NCBI GenBank assembly: GCA_012735465.1
Contig: JAAYHJ010000006.1
Span: 1-63,030 of the forward strand
Direction of reading: 5' to 3'
Source: Clostridiaceae bacterium
GTDB lineage: Bacteria > Bacillota > Clostridia > SK-Y3
DNA: 63,030 nucleotides
Shown: positions 26,611-36,081 of the stretch, piece by piece
Numbering within the stretch: position 1 is the first letter of the stretch
Layout of the letters: every line of letters begins with the position of its first letter
Translations under genes and position numbers: made by a program
Notes under the pieces: generated by a model
The model's database searches: none
Told to the model about the DNA's origin: nothing
Seen by the model: only the letters and a program-made list of their open reading frames with translations

Positions 26611-27384
26611 ATGTCTAATGATATCTCCAGACAGATGGATTTATGGAAACAGTATTATGAGACAAAAAGCAGTGCAATCCGGGAAAAGCTTATTATTGAA
26701 TATTCTCCGTTGGTAAAATATGTTGCCGGTAGATTAAGTATATACTTAGGGAATAATGTGGAGTATGAGGACTTGTTAAGTTATGGTATTTTTGGGTTGA
26801 TTGATGCCATAGATAAGTATGATTTGTCAAAGGGAGTAAAATTTGAGACTTATGCATCTTTGAGGATAAGAGGCGCTATTATTGATAATATTCGTAAACT
26901 GGATTGGGTTCCCCGTTCCCTAAGGCAAAAAAACAAAGAAATAGAAAGAGCCCAGGCAGAGCTGGAATCGAAATATGGAAGGCCGCCAACGGATAATGAA
27001 GTGGCTGATTATTTGGGAATGGACCTGGATAGTTATAGTAAAATAGTAAGTGATTTAAATATTTCCCATCTCATATCATTAGACGAGTTTATAGAACAGA
27101 ATCATGATGGAAAGGATGTACTGTACAAGGATGATAAATCTGACAGCCCCGCCAGCATAATTGAAATTAATGAAATAAAGAATACGCTGTCCGATGCTAT
27201 TGATAAGTTACCGGAGAAAGAAAAAAAAGTTGTCATCTTATACTATTATGAGGATTTAACAATAAAAGAAATTAGTACTATTATGAAGGTTTCAGAGTCA
27301 AGAGTTTCCCAATTGCATTCAAAAGCAATTATGAGGCTTAGAAATAAATTGGGAAGATATAGAGGTATTCTATATGAAGGGTAG
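26611..27384 (+). CDS. sigD: Flagellar sigma factor SigD/FliA (sigma-28)
   Basis: This sigma factor directs RNA polymerase to late flagellar and chemotaxis promoters. The 257-residue protein shows region 2 (Y-S-P-L-V-K-Y-V-A-G-R-L and D-L-L-S-Y-G-I-F-G-L-I-D-A-I), region 3 (R-K-L-D-W-V-P-R-S-L-R) and a region 4 helix-turn-helix near the end (T-I-K-E-I-S-T-I-M-K-V-S-E-S-R-V-S-Q). Length and order (2-3-4, no 1.1) fit the sigma-28 group. It lies near the operon end, as in B. subtilis. Confidence 0.95.
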   Translation: MSNDISRQMDLWKQYYETKSSAIREKLIIEYSPLVKYVAGRLSIYLGNNVEYEDLLSYGIFGLIDAIDKYDLSKGVKFETYASLRIRGAIIDNIRKLDWVPRSLRQKNKEIERAQAELESKYGRPPTDNEVADYLGMDLDSYSKIVSDLNISHLISLDEFIEQNHDGKDVLYKDDKSDSPASIIEINEIKNTLSDAIDKLPEKEKKVVILYYYEDLTIKEISTIMKVSESRVSQLHSKAIMRLRNKLGRYRGILYEG

Positions 27385-27394
27385 GTGATAGGAA

Positions 27395-28990
27395 ATGGAT
27401 AATAAGGGATTTAGGATAGATTATCGTTCTGATGGTGTATTTCTTACCGTGTTTCCACCTATAAAGCCGCAAAAAAAGCTGGGGCTTTCAGATGTTCTAA
27501 GTTATATAGAAAGAAAAGCAATACATAATTATGATTTAACAGCAATTAATGAAGCTGTTAATAAGAGTGATGGTTTTGAATATAAAATTGCTGAGTCTCA
27601 GGAAGAAAAAAAATTTGATGCAGAGATAGTAGTGAAAGTCACAGCTGATAAAATGAAAGCTTTGCTCAGCCTATTACCTCCGGAAGGTGGAAAAGAGGCT
27701 ACTTATCAGGAAATGATTGATGCACTTTTGCAGGAAAAAATCATATTTGGGATAAATCATGATGTTATTGAGAATTTAGCCGGTAATCCCGTTTATAATA
27801 AAGAGTTTGTGGTTGCAGAAGGTATGGCGCCTGTTAATGGAGAAGATGGAAAAATCCAATATCATTTCAACTTGGTAAAGGACAGAACCCCAAAGCTGTT
27901 GGAAGATGGAAGGGTGGATTTTCATCAGTTAAATTTAATTGAAAATGTGCGTGCCGGAGATATACTTGCAACTGCTATTTTGCCTACACCGGGTACACCG
28001 GGGAAAAATGTATATGGTGAAGATGTACCGCCCAAACCTGGTAAGCCGGCTGTATTGCCAAAAGGTAAAAACGTACTGATTTCGGAAGATGGACTTCAGC
28101 TTATAGCTAATGTGGATGGACAGGTAGTTATAGAAGATCAAAAAATTAATGTATATCCCTTTTATGAGGTTTCAGGGAATGTGGATAATTCTACCGGTGA
28201 TATAAATTTTGTAGGTAATGTAATAATAAAAGGAAATGTTTTGACTGGTTTTTCAGTGGAAGCAGGGGGCTGGATCGAGGTATATGGGGTGGTCGAAGGT
28301 GCCACCCTTAAAGCAAAAGGGGATATAATACTGCATAGGGGTATGCAGGGATTGATGAAGGGCACTTTGATTGCCAATGGAAATATTGTAGCAAAATATA
28401 TTGAAAACAGCAATCTGATAGCCGGTAAGGATATAAAATGTGATGTTATAATGCATAGTACTGTACAGTGCGGTGGGAAATTGGAATTAAGCGGGAGAAA
28501 AGGGTTGATTGTTGGCGGTGCAGCAAGGGCATTGAAAGAAATAAAGGCAAAGACGGTTGGTTCTCCAATGTCCACTGTTACCGAATTGGAAGTTGGAATT
28601 GATCCTAATTTACGTAAGCGGTATAAACAATTGAAGAAAGAAATAGCTGCCATTGAAGACGATATAAAAAAAGCGGACCAGGCTATTGAAATGTTTAAAA
28701 AACTGGAGAGTTTAAATAGATTGAATAATGGTAAGCGCATTATGATGATGAAAGCCTTAAAAACAAAAATATTCTTGAGCAATAAACTTAAAGATTTGAA
28801 GAAAGAATTTGAAGAAGTTGGAGATATAGCGGAGGAAGAAGTTAGAGGAAAGATAAAGGTATATAATATAACATACCCGGGAACCAGGATAATAATAGGC
28901 TCAAGTATGCTTTATGTGAAGGATAATATCATGCATGCCACCTTTTATAAAGATGGGGCGGATATTAAAATAGGTGTTTACGAAGACTGA
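27395..28990 (+). CDS. DUF342/FapA-family protein
   Basis: The 531-residue protein belongs to the DUF342 (FapA) group: an N-terminal mixed domain, a central glycine-rich beta-helix (about 245-395, repeats such as G-N-V-I-I-K-G-N-V and A-K-G-D-I-I-L) and a C-terminal coiled coil (about 405-475) followed by a short beta tail. No catalytic motif or membrane segment is present. DUF342 genes are common next to sigD in clostridia and in Vibrio/Thermotoga motility regions; the biochemical role is not established. It starts 10 bases after sigD with an AGGTGATAGG site. Confidence 0.85.
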   Translation: MDNKGFRIDYRSDGVFLTVFPPIKPQKKLGLSDVLSYIERKAIHNYDLTAINEAVNKSDGFEYKIAESQEEKKFDAEIVVKVTADKMKALLSLLPPEGGKEATYQEMIDALLQEKIIFGINHDVIENLAGNPVYNKEFVVAEGMAPVNGEDGKIQYHFNLVKDRTPKLLEDGRVDFHQLNLIENVRAGDILATAILPTPGTPGKNVYGEDVPPKPGKPAVLPKGKNVLISEDGLQLIANVDGQVVIEDQKINVYPFYEVSGNVDNSTGDINFVGNVIIKGNVLTGFSVEAGGWIEVYGVVEGATLKAKGDIILHRGMQGLMKGTLIANGNIVAKYIENSNLIAGKDIKCDVIMHSTVQCGGKLELSGRKGLIVGGAARALKEIKAKTVGSPMSTVTELEVGIDPNLRKRYKQLKKEIAAIEDDIKKADQAIEMFKKLESLNRLNNGKRIMMMKALKTKIFLSNKLKDLKKEFEEVGDIAEEEVRGKIKVYNITYPGTRIIIGSSMLYVKDNIMHATFYKDGADIKIGVYED

Positions 28991-29061
28991 AGCCGGTATT
29001 TATTCTTGTAATAGCTACTATAAGGTGTGGCTTTACAATATTAGTATAAGGGGGAGGGATT

Positions 29062-29385
29062 ATGAAACCGATAGATTTACAGGTAATGATGCCCAGGACG
29101 ATGGATGTATCAAAGGTACAAAATGAATTCCATCAAAGAAATTATGCAGTTCAACAAAATATTTCCCACTCGTTGCAACAGCAGGCGGAGCAGTCAACAA
29201 GGAGAATAAATTCGGTAGACAAGTCCTTTGAAGTAAAGATACGTGAAAAGAATGAAGAGAGAAAAAGATTTCAAAAGGAAGAGCAAGCGGGAGAAGGACG
29301 AAAAAATAATAAAGAAGTTAAGGAAATTAAAAAAGAGAAAGGCAAAGGGTCAAAGAAGAATCATGTAATTGACATATTTATATGA
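29062..29385 (+). CDS. Unknown charged protein in flagellar operon tail
   Basis: This 107-residue product has an N-terminal half rich in glutamine and asparagine (V-Q-N-E-F-H-Q-R-N-Y around residues 19-28) and a C-terminal half of about 50 residues that is almost wholly lysine, glutamate and arginine. No membrane segment or known domain is visible. The strong AAGGGGGAGGG site and its place between the DUF342 gene and the SwrB-position gene support it being real. The function is unknown. Confidence 0.65.
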   Translation: MKPIDLQVMMPRTMDVSKVQNEFHQRNYAVQQNISHSLQQQAEQSTRRINSVDKSFEVKIREKNEERKRFQKEEQAGEGRKNNKEVKEIKKEKGKGSKKNHVIDIFI

Positions 29386-29454
29386 TATGGGACGCATTTA
29401 TACCAAATTTTTTTATGTTATATTTGTATAAAACGATAGCGAGAGGAGAAGAAC

Positions 29455-29979
29455 ATGCAGTATTTCTTATGGATTGTCGTCTTTATATTAGTTAATTTAT
29501 TCTATTTTTTGGTGTATTTATATATAAATAAAAGGATCCTGCATGGTGAAGTGTCCCTATTGGAAGATAAGATAAAGCACCTGGAAGAAATGCTTGAACA
29601 AGCGGACCTGATGGTTAATGAATTGAATAATGTTTCCGATTATGTTGCAACCCGTGTGGAAAGGGAAAATAATAGCTTGCTTAAAACTATGGATGAATTA
29701 AAAGAAAAGATGAAAGAAGTTGAAAAATTAAAGGCAGGGTTAAATGATCAAGTTGTTCAATGTGGACATCTTATTGAGCAGTACAAAGAGACAATAAATA
29801 ATATGAATAATAAGTATGCAATTAATGTAGAAGAAAACCTTTCAAAAAGGATTCCCTTACATCCAAAGTATAATGAAGTAATGAGGCTTGCAGAAAAAGG
29901 AAACAGTATAAAAGATATTGCCCGGGAATTACATATTGGACAAGGAGAAGTTAAATTGTTGTTAGGTATAAAAAAATAG
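29455..29979 (+). CDS. SwrB-position membrane protein with coiled coil and C-terminal HTH-like end
   Basis: The 174-residue protein has one N-terminal membrane segment (about 3-24), a coiled coil (about 32-115) and a C-terminal stretch (about 140-172) that reads like a helix-turn-helix (V-M-R-L-A-E-K-G-N-S-I-K-D-I-A-R-E-L-H-I). It occupies the slot of B. subtilis swrB, between the sigD region and rpsB, and shares the size and membrane-anchor layout; SwrB promotes maturation of the export gate. I see it as a DUF6115-type positional counterpart, but sequence identity to SwrB cannot be judged by eye. Confidence 0.7.
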   Translation: MQYFLWIVVFILVNLFYFLVYLYINKRILHGEVSLLEDKIKHLEEMLEQADLMVNELNNVSDYVATRVERENNSLLKTMDELKEKMKEVEKLKAGLNDQVVQCGHLIEQYKETINNMNNKYAINVEENLSKRIPLHPKYNEVMRLAEKGNSIKDIARELHIGQGEVKLLLGIKK

Positions 29980-30008
29980 TTGCGAATTCTAAATAACTGT
30001 GGTAAACT
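29980..30008 (+). promoter_or_regulatory. Probable vegetative promoter before rpsB
   Basis: TTGCGA (29980-29985), a 17-base spacer and TAAACT (30003-30008) lie directly after the last flagellar-operon stop codon. This would let the translation genes be expressed apart from the flagellar operon, which matters because that operon is cut upstream. Confidence 0.45.
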
Positions 30009-30037
30009 ACTATAGGAAAAATACACACATCCTATGA

Positions 30038-30074
30038 TTTTTAAAAGGGTGCCTGACTAAAGGCCTTTTAAAAA
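30038..30074 (+). promoter_or_regulatory. Hairpin in the rpsB leader
   Basis: TTTTTAAAAGG (30038-30048) and CCTTTTAAAAA (30064-30074) form a perfect 11-base stem; an alternative GCCT/AGGC pairing lies in the loop. A smaller ATAGGA/TCCTAT stem stands at 30012-30035. No U-tract follows. The arrangement suggests a leader for control of S2, but no named riboswitch or ribosomal-protein leader is recognised. Confidence 0.45.
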
Positions 30075-30115
30075 GATGATTAGGATGGAGGTATAAAAAA
30101 CCAGGAGGTGAAAGT

Positions 30116-30820
30116 ATGTCAGTTATTTCAATGAAACAGTTGCTGGAAGCAGGTGTGCATTTCGGGCACCAAACAAGAAGATGGAATCCTAAAATGGCTG
30201 AGTACATCTTTACTGAGAGAAATGGTATTTATATCATTGATCTTCAAAAAACAGTCAAAAAAATAGAAGAAGCTTATTACTTTATAAGAGAGCTTGCCAT
30301 GAATAATCAAGATGTTCTGTTTGTTGGAACTAAGAAACAGGCCCAGGATTCTATCAAAGAAGAAGCAGAAAGATGCAATATGTATTATGTAAATGCAAGA
30401 TGGTTAGGTGGTATGCTAACCAATTTTAAAACAATTCAAAAGCGTATTGAACGTTTAAATCAGCTCTTTAAGATGGAAGAAGACGGGACATTTGATTTGC
30501 TTCCTAAAAAAGAAGTAACAAAGCTCAAGGCTGAAAGGGAAAAACTGGAAAAGTTTCTTGGCGGTATCAAGAACATGAAGAGGCTGCCGGGTGCTTTGTT
30601 TGTTGTTGACCCGAGGAAGGAAAGAATTGCCATTGCGGAAGCCAGGAAATTAGGAATACCTGTTGTCGCAATTGTTGATACAAATTGTGATCCGGAAGAA
30701 GTTGATTATGTTATTCCAGGGAATGATGATGCTATAAGAGCTGTAAAATTGATTGCATCTAAGATTGCGGATGCTGTTCTTGAAGGAAGACAGGGAGAAC
30801 AGGTTGTTGCTGAAGAATAA
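30116..30820 (+). CDS. rpsB: 30S ribosomal protein S2
   Basis: S2 is a late-assembling protein of the small subunit needed for S1 binding and translation initiation. The 234-residue product shows [20 protein letters not shown] near the N-terminus and [10 protein letters not shown] near the end. A strong CAGGAGGTG precedes the ATG. It is followed by tsf in the universal order. Confidence 0.98.
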   Translation: MSVISMKQLLEAGVHFGHQTRRWNPKMAEYIFTERNGIYIIDLQKTVKKIEEAYYFIRELAMNNQDVLFVGTKKQAQDSIKEEAERCNMYYVNARWLGGMLTNFKTIQKRIERLNQLFKMEEDGTFDLLPKKEVTKLKAEREKLEKFLGGIKNMKRLPGALFVVDPRKERIAIAEARKLGIPVVAIVDTNCDPEEVDYVIPGNDDAIRAVKLIASKIADAVLEGRQGEQVVAEE

Positions 30821-30829
30821 GACATATAG

Positions 30830-30875
30830 CCCAGTCTTCGGTCTGAATTGTGAAGACTGAAGATTGGGTTTCTTC
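30830..30875 (+). terminator. Attenuator-like hairpin between rpsB and tsf
   Basis: Bases 30830-30844 and 30854-30868 pair over 15 positions with two G-U pairs and a 9-base loop. The following run (TTTCTTCAT) is an imperfect U-tract, so partial termination is likely, giving more S2 than EF-Ts message. This matches the attenuator known between these genes in other bacteria. Confidence 0.6.
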
Positions 30876-30946
30876 ATGATTTTGTTAAAATAGCACATAA
30901 TAAGAATAAACATATATTAAATCTGACTATAATAGGAGGCGTGAAA

Positions 30947-31591
30947 ATGTTTACTGCTAAAGACGTAAAAGAACTGCGTGAAAGAACCGGCGCGGGGATG
31001 ATGGATTGCAAGAAAGCACTTTCGGAAGCAAACGGGGATATGGAAAAAGCAATAGAGATATTAAGGGAAAAGGGACTGGCCGCAGCTGCTAAAAAGGCAG
31101 GTAGAATTGCTGCAGAAGGAATAGTAGATGCTTACATACATGGAAACGGAAGAATAGGTGTTTTGGTTGAGGTTAATACTGAAACTGATTTTGTAGCAAG
31201 AAATGAAGAATTCAGAGCCTTCGTAAGGGATATTGCAATGCAAATTGCTGCTGCAAATCCTCAATATGTAAGAAGAGAAGAAGTGCCTGCCGAAGTAGTG
31301 GAAAAAGAAAAAGAAATTTTAAGGGCTCAGGCTTTAAATGAAGGCAAGCCGGAAAAAATTGTTGAAAAAATAGTGGAAGGTAGACTGGAAAAATTTTACA
31401 AGGATGTATGTCTCCTTGAGCAGCCGTTCATAAAAGACCCTGACAGGACAGTACAGGATTTGCTTACGGAAAAAATAGCAATTATCGGAGAAAATATCAA
31501 TATACGTCGTTTTGCGCGGTTTGAAAAAGGTGAAGGTTTACAGAAACGGGAAGATAATTTTGTTGACGAAATTGCAAAGATGCTTAATTAA
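30947..31591 (+). CDS. tsf: Elongation factor Ts
   Basis: EF-Ts recycles EF-Tu by exchanging GDP for GTP. The 214-residue protein has the N-terminal UBA-like domain with [16 protein letters not shown] and the core [11 protein letters not shown]. Length is that of the short Gram-positive form. ATG at 30947 lies 7 bases after GGAGG; the GTG at 30941 is too close to the site. Confidence 0.97.
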   Translation: MFTAKDVKELRERTGAGMMDCKKALSEANGDMEKAIEILREKGLAAAAKKAGRIAAEGIVDAYIHGNGRIGVLVEVNTETDFVARNEEFRAFVRDIAMQIAAANPQYVRREEVPAEVVEKEKEILRAQALNEGKPEKIVEKIVEGRLEKFYKDVCLLEQPFIKDPDRTVQDLLTEKIAIIGENINIRRFARFEKGEGLQKREDNFVDEIAKMLN

Positions 31592-31625
31592 TGTAGCTCT
31601 TTGTACCAGGAAGACCGTCAATAAC

Positions 31626-31655
31626 AAAAAAGGAACACTCATGTGTTCCTTTTTT
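31626..31655 (+). terminator. Strong terminator after tsf
   Basis: A 13-base perfect stem (31626-31638 with 31643-31655), tetraloop TCAT, flanked by A-run and T-run. It can work in both directions and separates rpsB-tsf from pyrH-frr. Confidence 0.85.
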
Positions 31656-31709
31656 GAGAATATTAGAAGGAGTTTAAAATTTTTTGTAGAACTAATCATA
31701 TTTAGTTAG

Positions 31710-32995
<1,286 letters not shown>

Positions 32996-33001
32996 GCCGC
33001 T

Positions 33002-33193
33002 TTGGACATACTAGGGTATGAGTTGGAAAAAGCAAAGGAAATTTTGAAAAAGGCCGGATATACCAATATATTTGTTTCGTATACCAAGTCACCCTATGGA
33101 CAGCCTGAGTCCGGACTTTCTGCTACCTATAGAGTTTTAAGGATTAGTAAATTGGAAGATTCTTCTGTGGAAATCTTAGCTTGTTATATGTAA
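33002..33193 (+). CDS. PASTA-like single-domain mini-protein
   Basis: The 63-residue product looks like a stand-alone PASTA-type fold: L-G-Y-E-L-E-K-A-K-E-I-L-K-K-A-G-Y helix then beta strands. PASTA domains normally come as tandem repeats in penicillin-binding proteins and PknB kinases, where they bind muropeptides, but this protein has no signal peptide or membrane segment, so it would be cytoplasmic. TTG start at 33002 with GGAGG about 10 bases upstream. It follows frr closely and precedes a terminator, so it belongs to the pyrH-frr transcript. Function unknown. Confidence 0.65.
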   Translation: MDILGYELEKAKEILKKAGYTNIFVSYTKSPYGQPESGLSATYRVLRISKLEDSSVEILACYM

Positions 33194-33245
33194 TTATATT
33201 GATTATTGCTATTATGGTATTTAAATATGTTATAGAGTGCATTTT

Positions 33246-33270
33246 TACCCCTCAAAGAGGGGTATTTCTT
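33246..33270 (+). terminator. Terminator before uppS
   Basis: TACCCCTC (33246-33253) pairs with GAGGGGTA (33257-33264), three-base loop, followed by TTTCTT. It closes the pyrH-frr unit. Confidence 0.75.
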
Positions 33271-33301
33271 TAGATTTAGAGTGTGGGAGGACTGTATTAT
33301 T

Positions 33302-34060
33302 TTGAAATTCTCATTACGTAGTTTAAATCTGTTTTCCAGAAAAAATATTTCCATCGATTATTCAAATCTGCCGGAACATATTGCAATTATTATGGACGGA
33401 AACGGAAGATGGGCAAAAAAGAAGAAGCTTCCCCGTTCGGTAGGACACAGGGCTGGGGCTAATACACTAAAGACAATCACTGAGTTTTGCGATAAAATAG
33501 GAATAAAGGTGCTTACGGTATATGCATTTTCTACTGAAAACTGGAAAAGGCCCAAAGAAGAAGTGGATGCACTTATGGATTTACTGCTTGAATACTTAAG
33601 GGATGCAGAGAGGCAACTGGCAGGGAAAAATGTGGTAATCAAGGTGATAGGGGATATTTCAGTGCTTTCCAAGGAAATACAGGAGCAAATTATAAAAACT
33701 GAAAAACTTACGCAATCTAATACAGGATTGCTTCTTAACATTGCCATCAATTATGGAGGCAGAAATGAATTGGTTAATGCGGTAAAAAACATTGTTAAGG
33801 ATATAAATGAAGGTAAAATAAGCGTGGATGATATAAATGAACAATGTATATCAAATTATTTGTATACCCGTGGTATAAAGGACCCGGATCTCATTATACG
33901 TCCAAGCGGAGAGCTGAGACTAAGCAATTTTTTATTGTGGCAATCAGCATATTCGGAGTTTTGGTTTTCAAACATATATTGGCCTGATTTTAAGCCAAAA
34001 GATTTATTAAATGCAATTCGTGATTATCAGCAGAGAGATAGAAGATTTGGAGGAGTATAG
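33302..34060 (+). CDS. uppS: Undecaprenyl diphosphate synthase
   Basis: UppS makes the C55 lipid carrier used for peptidoglycan and other wall polymers. The 252-residue protein has the cis-prenyltransferase signature I-I-M-D-G-N-G-R-W-A-K and H-R-A-G near the N-terminus, Y-A-F-S-T-E-N-W-x-R-P and the C-terminal D-P-D-L-I-I-R-P-S-G-E-x-R-L-S-N-F-L-L-W-Q. TTG at 33302, 11 bases after GGGAGG, is the likeliest start; a GTG at 33281 has no site ahead. It leads the uppS-cdsA-dxr-rseP envelope group. Confidence 0.95.
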   Translation: MKFSLRSLNLFSRKNISIDYSNLPEHIAIIMDGNGRWAKKKKLPRSVGHRAGANTLKTITEFCDKIGIKVLTVYAFSTENWKRPKEEVDALMDLLLEYLRDAERQLAGKNVVIKVIGDISVLSKEIQEQIIKTEKLTQSNTGLLLNIAINYGGRNELVNAVKNIVKDINEGKISVDDINEQCISNYLYTRGIKDPDLIIRPSGELRLSNFLLWQSAYSEFWFSNIYWPDFKPKDLLNAIRDYQQRDRRFGGV

Positions 34061-34867
34061 GTGCTTACGAAAAGGGTTATTAGTGCAATTATAGGTATAA
34101 TCATTCTTATTGCGGTGGTTTTTGGGGGGAATGTATTTATCCGCATTGGTGTAGCCCTTCTTTCCCTTGTTGGGCTATACGAATTGTTTTCAGTTACCGG
34201 GATCATAAAAAAGAAGGGCCTGGCACTTATTGGATACCTGGGTGCATTGGTTATTGCGGTGGAAGATATAATTGGCAGGGATAAAATAATAATGTTTTTC
34301 TACGGGTATGTTATTTTGCTGGCAGTATATATTTTGATAAATCACAGGAAAGTCTCCCTACAGCATATTGCCATTGTATTTTTTGCTCAAATATACATAT
34401 GTTATTTCTTTTTCCATATTGTACTTACAAATGCATTGCCTTACGGGAATGTTTTTATATGGATGATTTTTTTAGGCGCATGGACAACGGATACCTTTGC
34501 CTATTTTACGGGCATGTTATTAGGGAAAACTCACCCTTGGCCATATATTAGTCCTAAAAAAACATTGGAAGGCTCAATAGGGGGAGTGGTAGGATGTGGC
34601 CTTTCTTTTCTCTTGTATGGGTATATATTACAAGCCTTTGGCGGTTACAGAATACATTATACCCTTCTTTTTTTATTGGGACTGCTTTGTTCGATCATAT
34701 CCCAGATAGGCGATCTTACGGCTTCTGTCATTAAAAGGCAGTATAATGTAAAGGACTATGGTTATATTATGCCCGGTCATGGGGGCGTTTTAGACCGATT
34801 TGACAGTATCATATTTGTTGCACCATTGGTATACTATTTTGTCAAATATATTAATATTATAATATAA
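34061..34867 (+). CDS. cdsA: Phosphatidate cytidylyltransferase
   Basis: CdsA makes CDP-diacylglycerol from phosphatidate and CTP for membrane phospholipids. The 268-residue protein has several membrane segments and the C-terminal signature S-x-x-K-R-x-x-x-x-K-D-Y-G-x-x-x-P-G-H-G-G-x-x-D-R-x-D-S near residues 225-252. GTG at 34061 starts directly after the uppS stop, with GGAGG in the uppS end. Confidence 0.96.
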   Translation: MLTKRVISAIIGIIILIAVVFGGNVFIRIGVALLSLVGLYELFSVTGIIKKKGLALIGYLGALVIAVEDIIGRDKIIMFFYGYVILLAVYILINHRKVSLQHIAIVFFAQIYICYFFFHIVLTNALPYGNVFIWMIFLGAWTTDTFAYFTGMLLGKTHPWPYISPKKTLEGSIGGVVGCGLSFLLYGYILQAFGGYRIHYTLLFLLGLLCSIISQIGDLTASVIKRQYNVKDYGYIMPGHGGVLDRFDSIIFVAPLVYYFVKYINIII

Positions 34868-34888
34868 ATGAAGGGAATAATATAACGT

Positions 34889-36046
34889 ATGATAAAAAAC
34901 ATATCAATTCTTGGGTCAACTGGTTCAATAGGTACTCAGTCATTGGAAGTTATTGAAGGTTTGGGAAATATAAAGGTATGGGCATTATCTGCCAATACAA
35001 GGATTGATTTGCTTGAACAGCAGATTAGAAAGTTTAAACCTGTGGTGGCCGCAGTCATGGACGAAGAAAAGGCACAGGATTTAAAATACCGAATTAGGGA
35101 TACGGGCACGAGAGTTGTTGCGGGACAGGAAGGGTTGGTTGAGGCTGCCACCCTACCGCAAATTGATATGGTATTAACATCCGTTGTGGGGATTGCAGGC
35201 CTTGTGCCCACCCTTGAAGCAATACGGGCCAAAAAAAACATTGCGCTTGCAAATAAGGAAACCCTGGTAACTGCAGGGGAGATGATAATAAAGGAAGCAA
35301 AAGAAAAAGGGGTAAACATCATACCTGTGGACAGTGAGCACTCAGCCATATTCCAATGTTTGCAGCAAAAAGGTGCCGCATGTGCCGTAAAAAAACTCAT
35401 AATTACTGCTTCAGGAGGACCATTTCTGGGTAAAAAAATAAATGAACTGGAAAATGTAACTCCGGAACAAGCTTTAAGGCATCCCAAATGGAATATGGGA
35501 AGTAAGATCAGCATTGATTCCGCTACCCTGATGAATAAGGGCCTTGAGGTTATTGAGGCAAAGTGGCTTTTTGATGTGGATATTGAAAAAATACAGGTGC
35601 TTATACACCCCCAAAGCATTATTCATTCCATGGTGGAATTTGTTGATCATTCCATACTTGCCCAGTTGGGAGTGCCGGACATGAAGATTCCCATCCAGTA
35701 TGCCCTTACTTACCCGGAACGCATGCCTTCAAACAGCGAAAGCTTGGACTTTATTAAAAACAACACCTTATCTTTTATTGAACCGGATATGGATACTTTT
35801 ATATGCTTAAGGCTGGCCTATGAGGCAGCAGTACAGGGAGGTACCATGCCGGTTGTGTTAAATGCAGCCAATGAAGTGGCAGTACAGCTTTTTTTAGAAA
35901 GAAAAATACGCTTCGTTCAGATTGCTGAAATCATTGAGGAGGTTATGGGAAGGCATGATACCCTTTTGAGCCCGTCTTTAGAAGATATTTTATATAGCGA
36001 TAGTTGGGCCAGGGAAACGGTGTTAAATGAATTATCCGGAACTTGA
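34889..36046 (+). CDS. dxr: 1-deoxy-D-xylulose 5-phosphate reductoisomerase
   Basis: Dxr performs the NADPH-dependent second step of the MEP isoprenoid pathway, making MEP from DXP. The 385-residue protein starts with the dinucleotide motif G-S-T-G-S-I-G at 8-14 and has the substrate-binding P-V-D-S-E-H-S-A-I-F-Q near 147 and S-I-D-S-A-T-L-M-N-K-G near 208. Length is typical. The gene ispG two positions on catalyses a later step. Confidence 0.97.
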   Translation: MIKNISILGSTGSIGTQSLEVIEGLGNIKVWALSANTRIDLLEQQIRKFKPVVAAVMDEEKAQDLKYRIRDTGTRVVAGQEGLVEAATLPQIDMVLTSVVGIAGLVPTLEAIRAKKNIALANKETLVTAGEMIIKEAKEKGVNIIPVDSEHSAIFQCLQQKGAACAVKKLIITASGGPFLGKKINELENVTPEQALRHPKWNMGSKISIDSATLMNKGLEVIEAKWLFDVDIEKIQVLIHPQSIIHSMVEFVDHSILAQLGVPDMKIPIQYALTYPERMPSNSESLDFIKNNTLSFIEPDMDTFICLRLAYEAAVQGGTMPVVLNAANEVAVQLFLERKIRFVQIAEIIEEVMGRHDTLLSPSLEDILYSDSWARETVLNELSGT

Positions 36047-36081
36047 AAATTAAACTGGGTTTCTCTTTGTAGAAAGGTTTG

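Noticed and set aside
28162-28782. 206-codon minus-strand frame over the DUF342 gene
   Set aside because: Antisense of a coding frame with recognised beta-helix repeats; no own signals.
34936-35619. 227-codon minus-strand frame over dxr
   Set aside because: Antisense of a clear dxr gene; low-complexity composition and no start signals.
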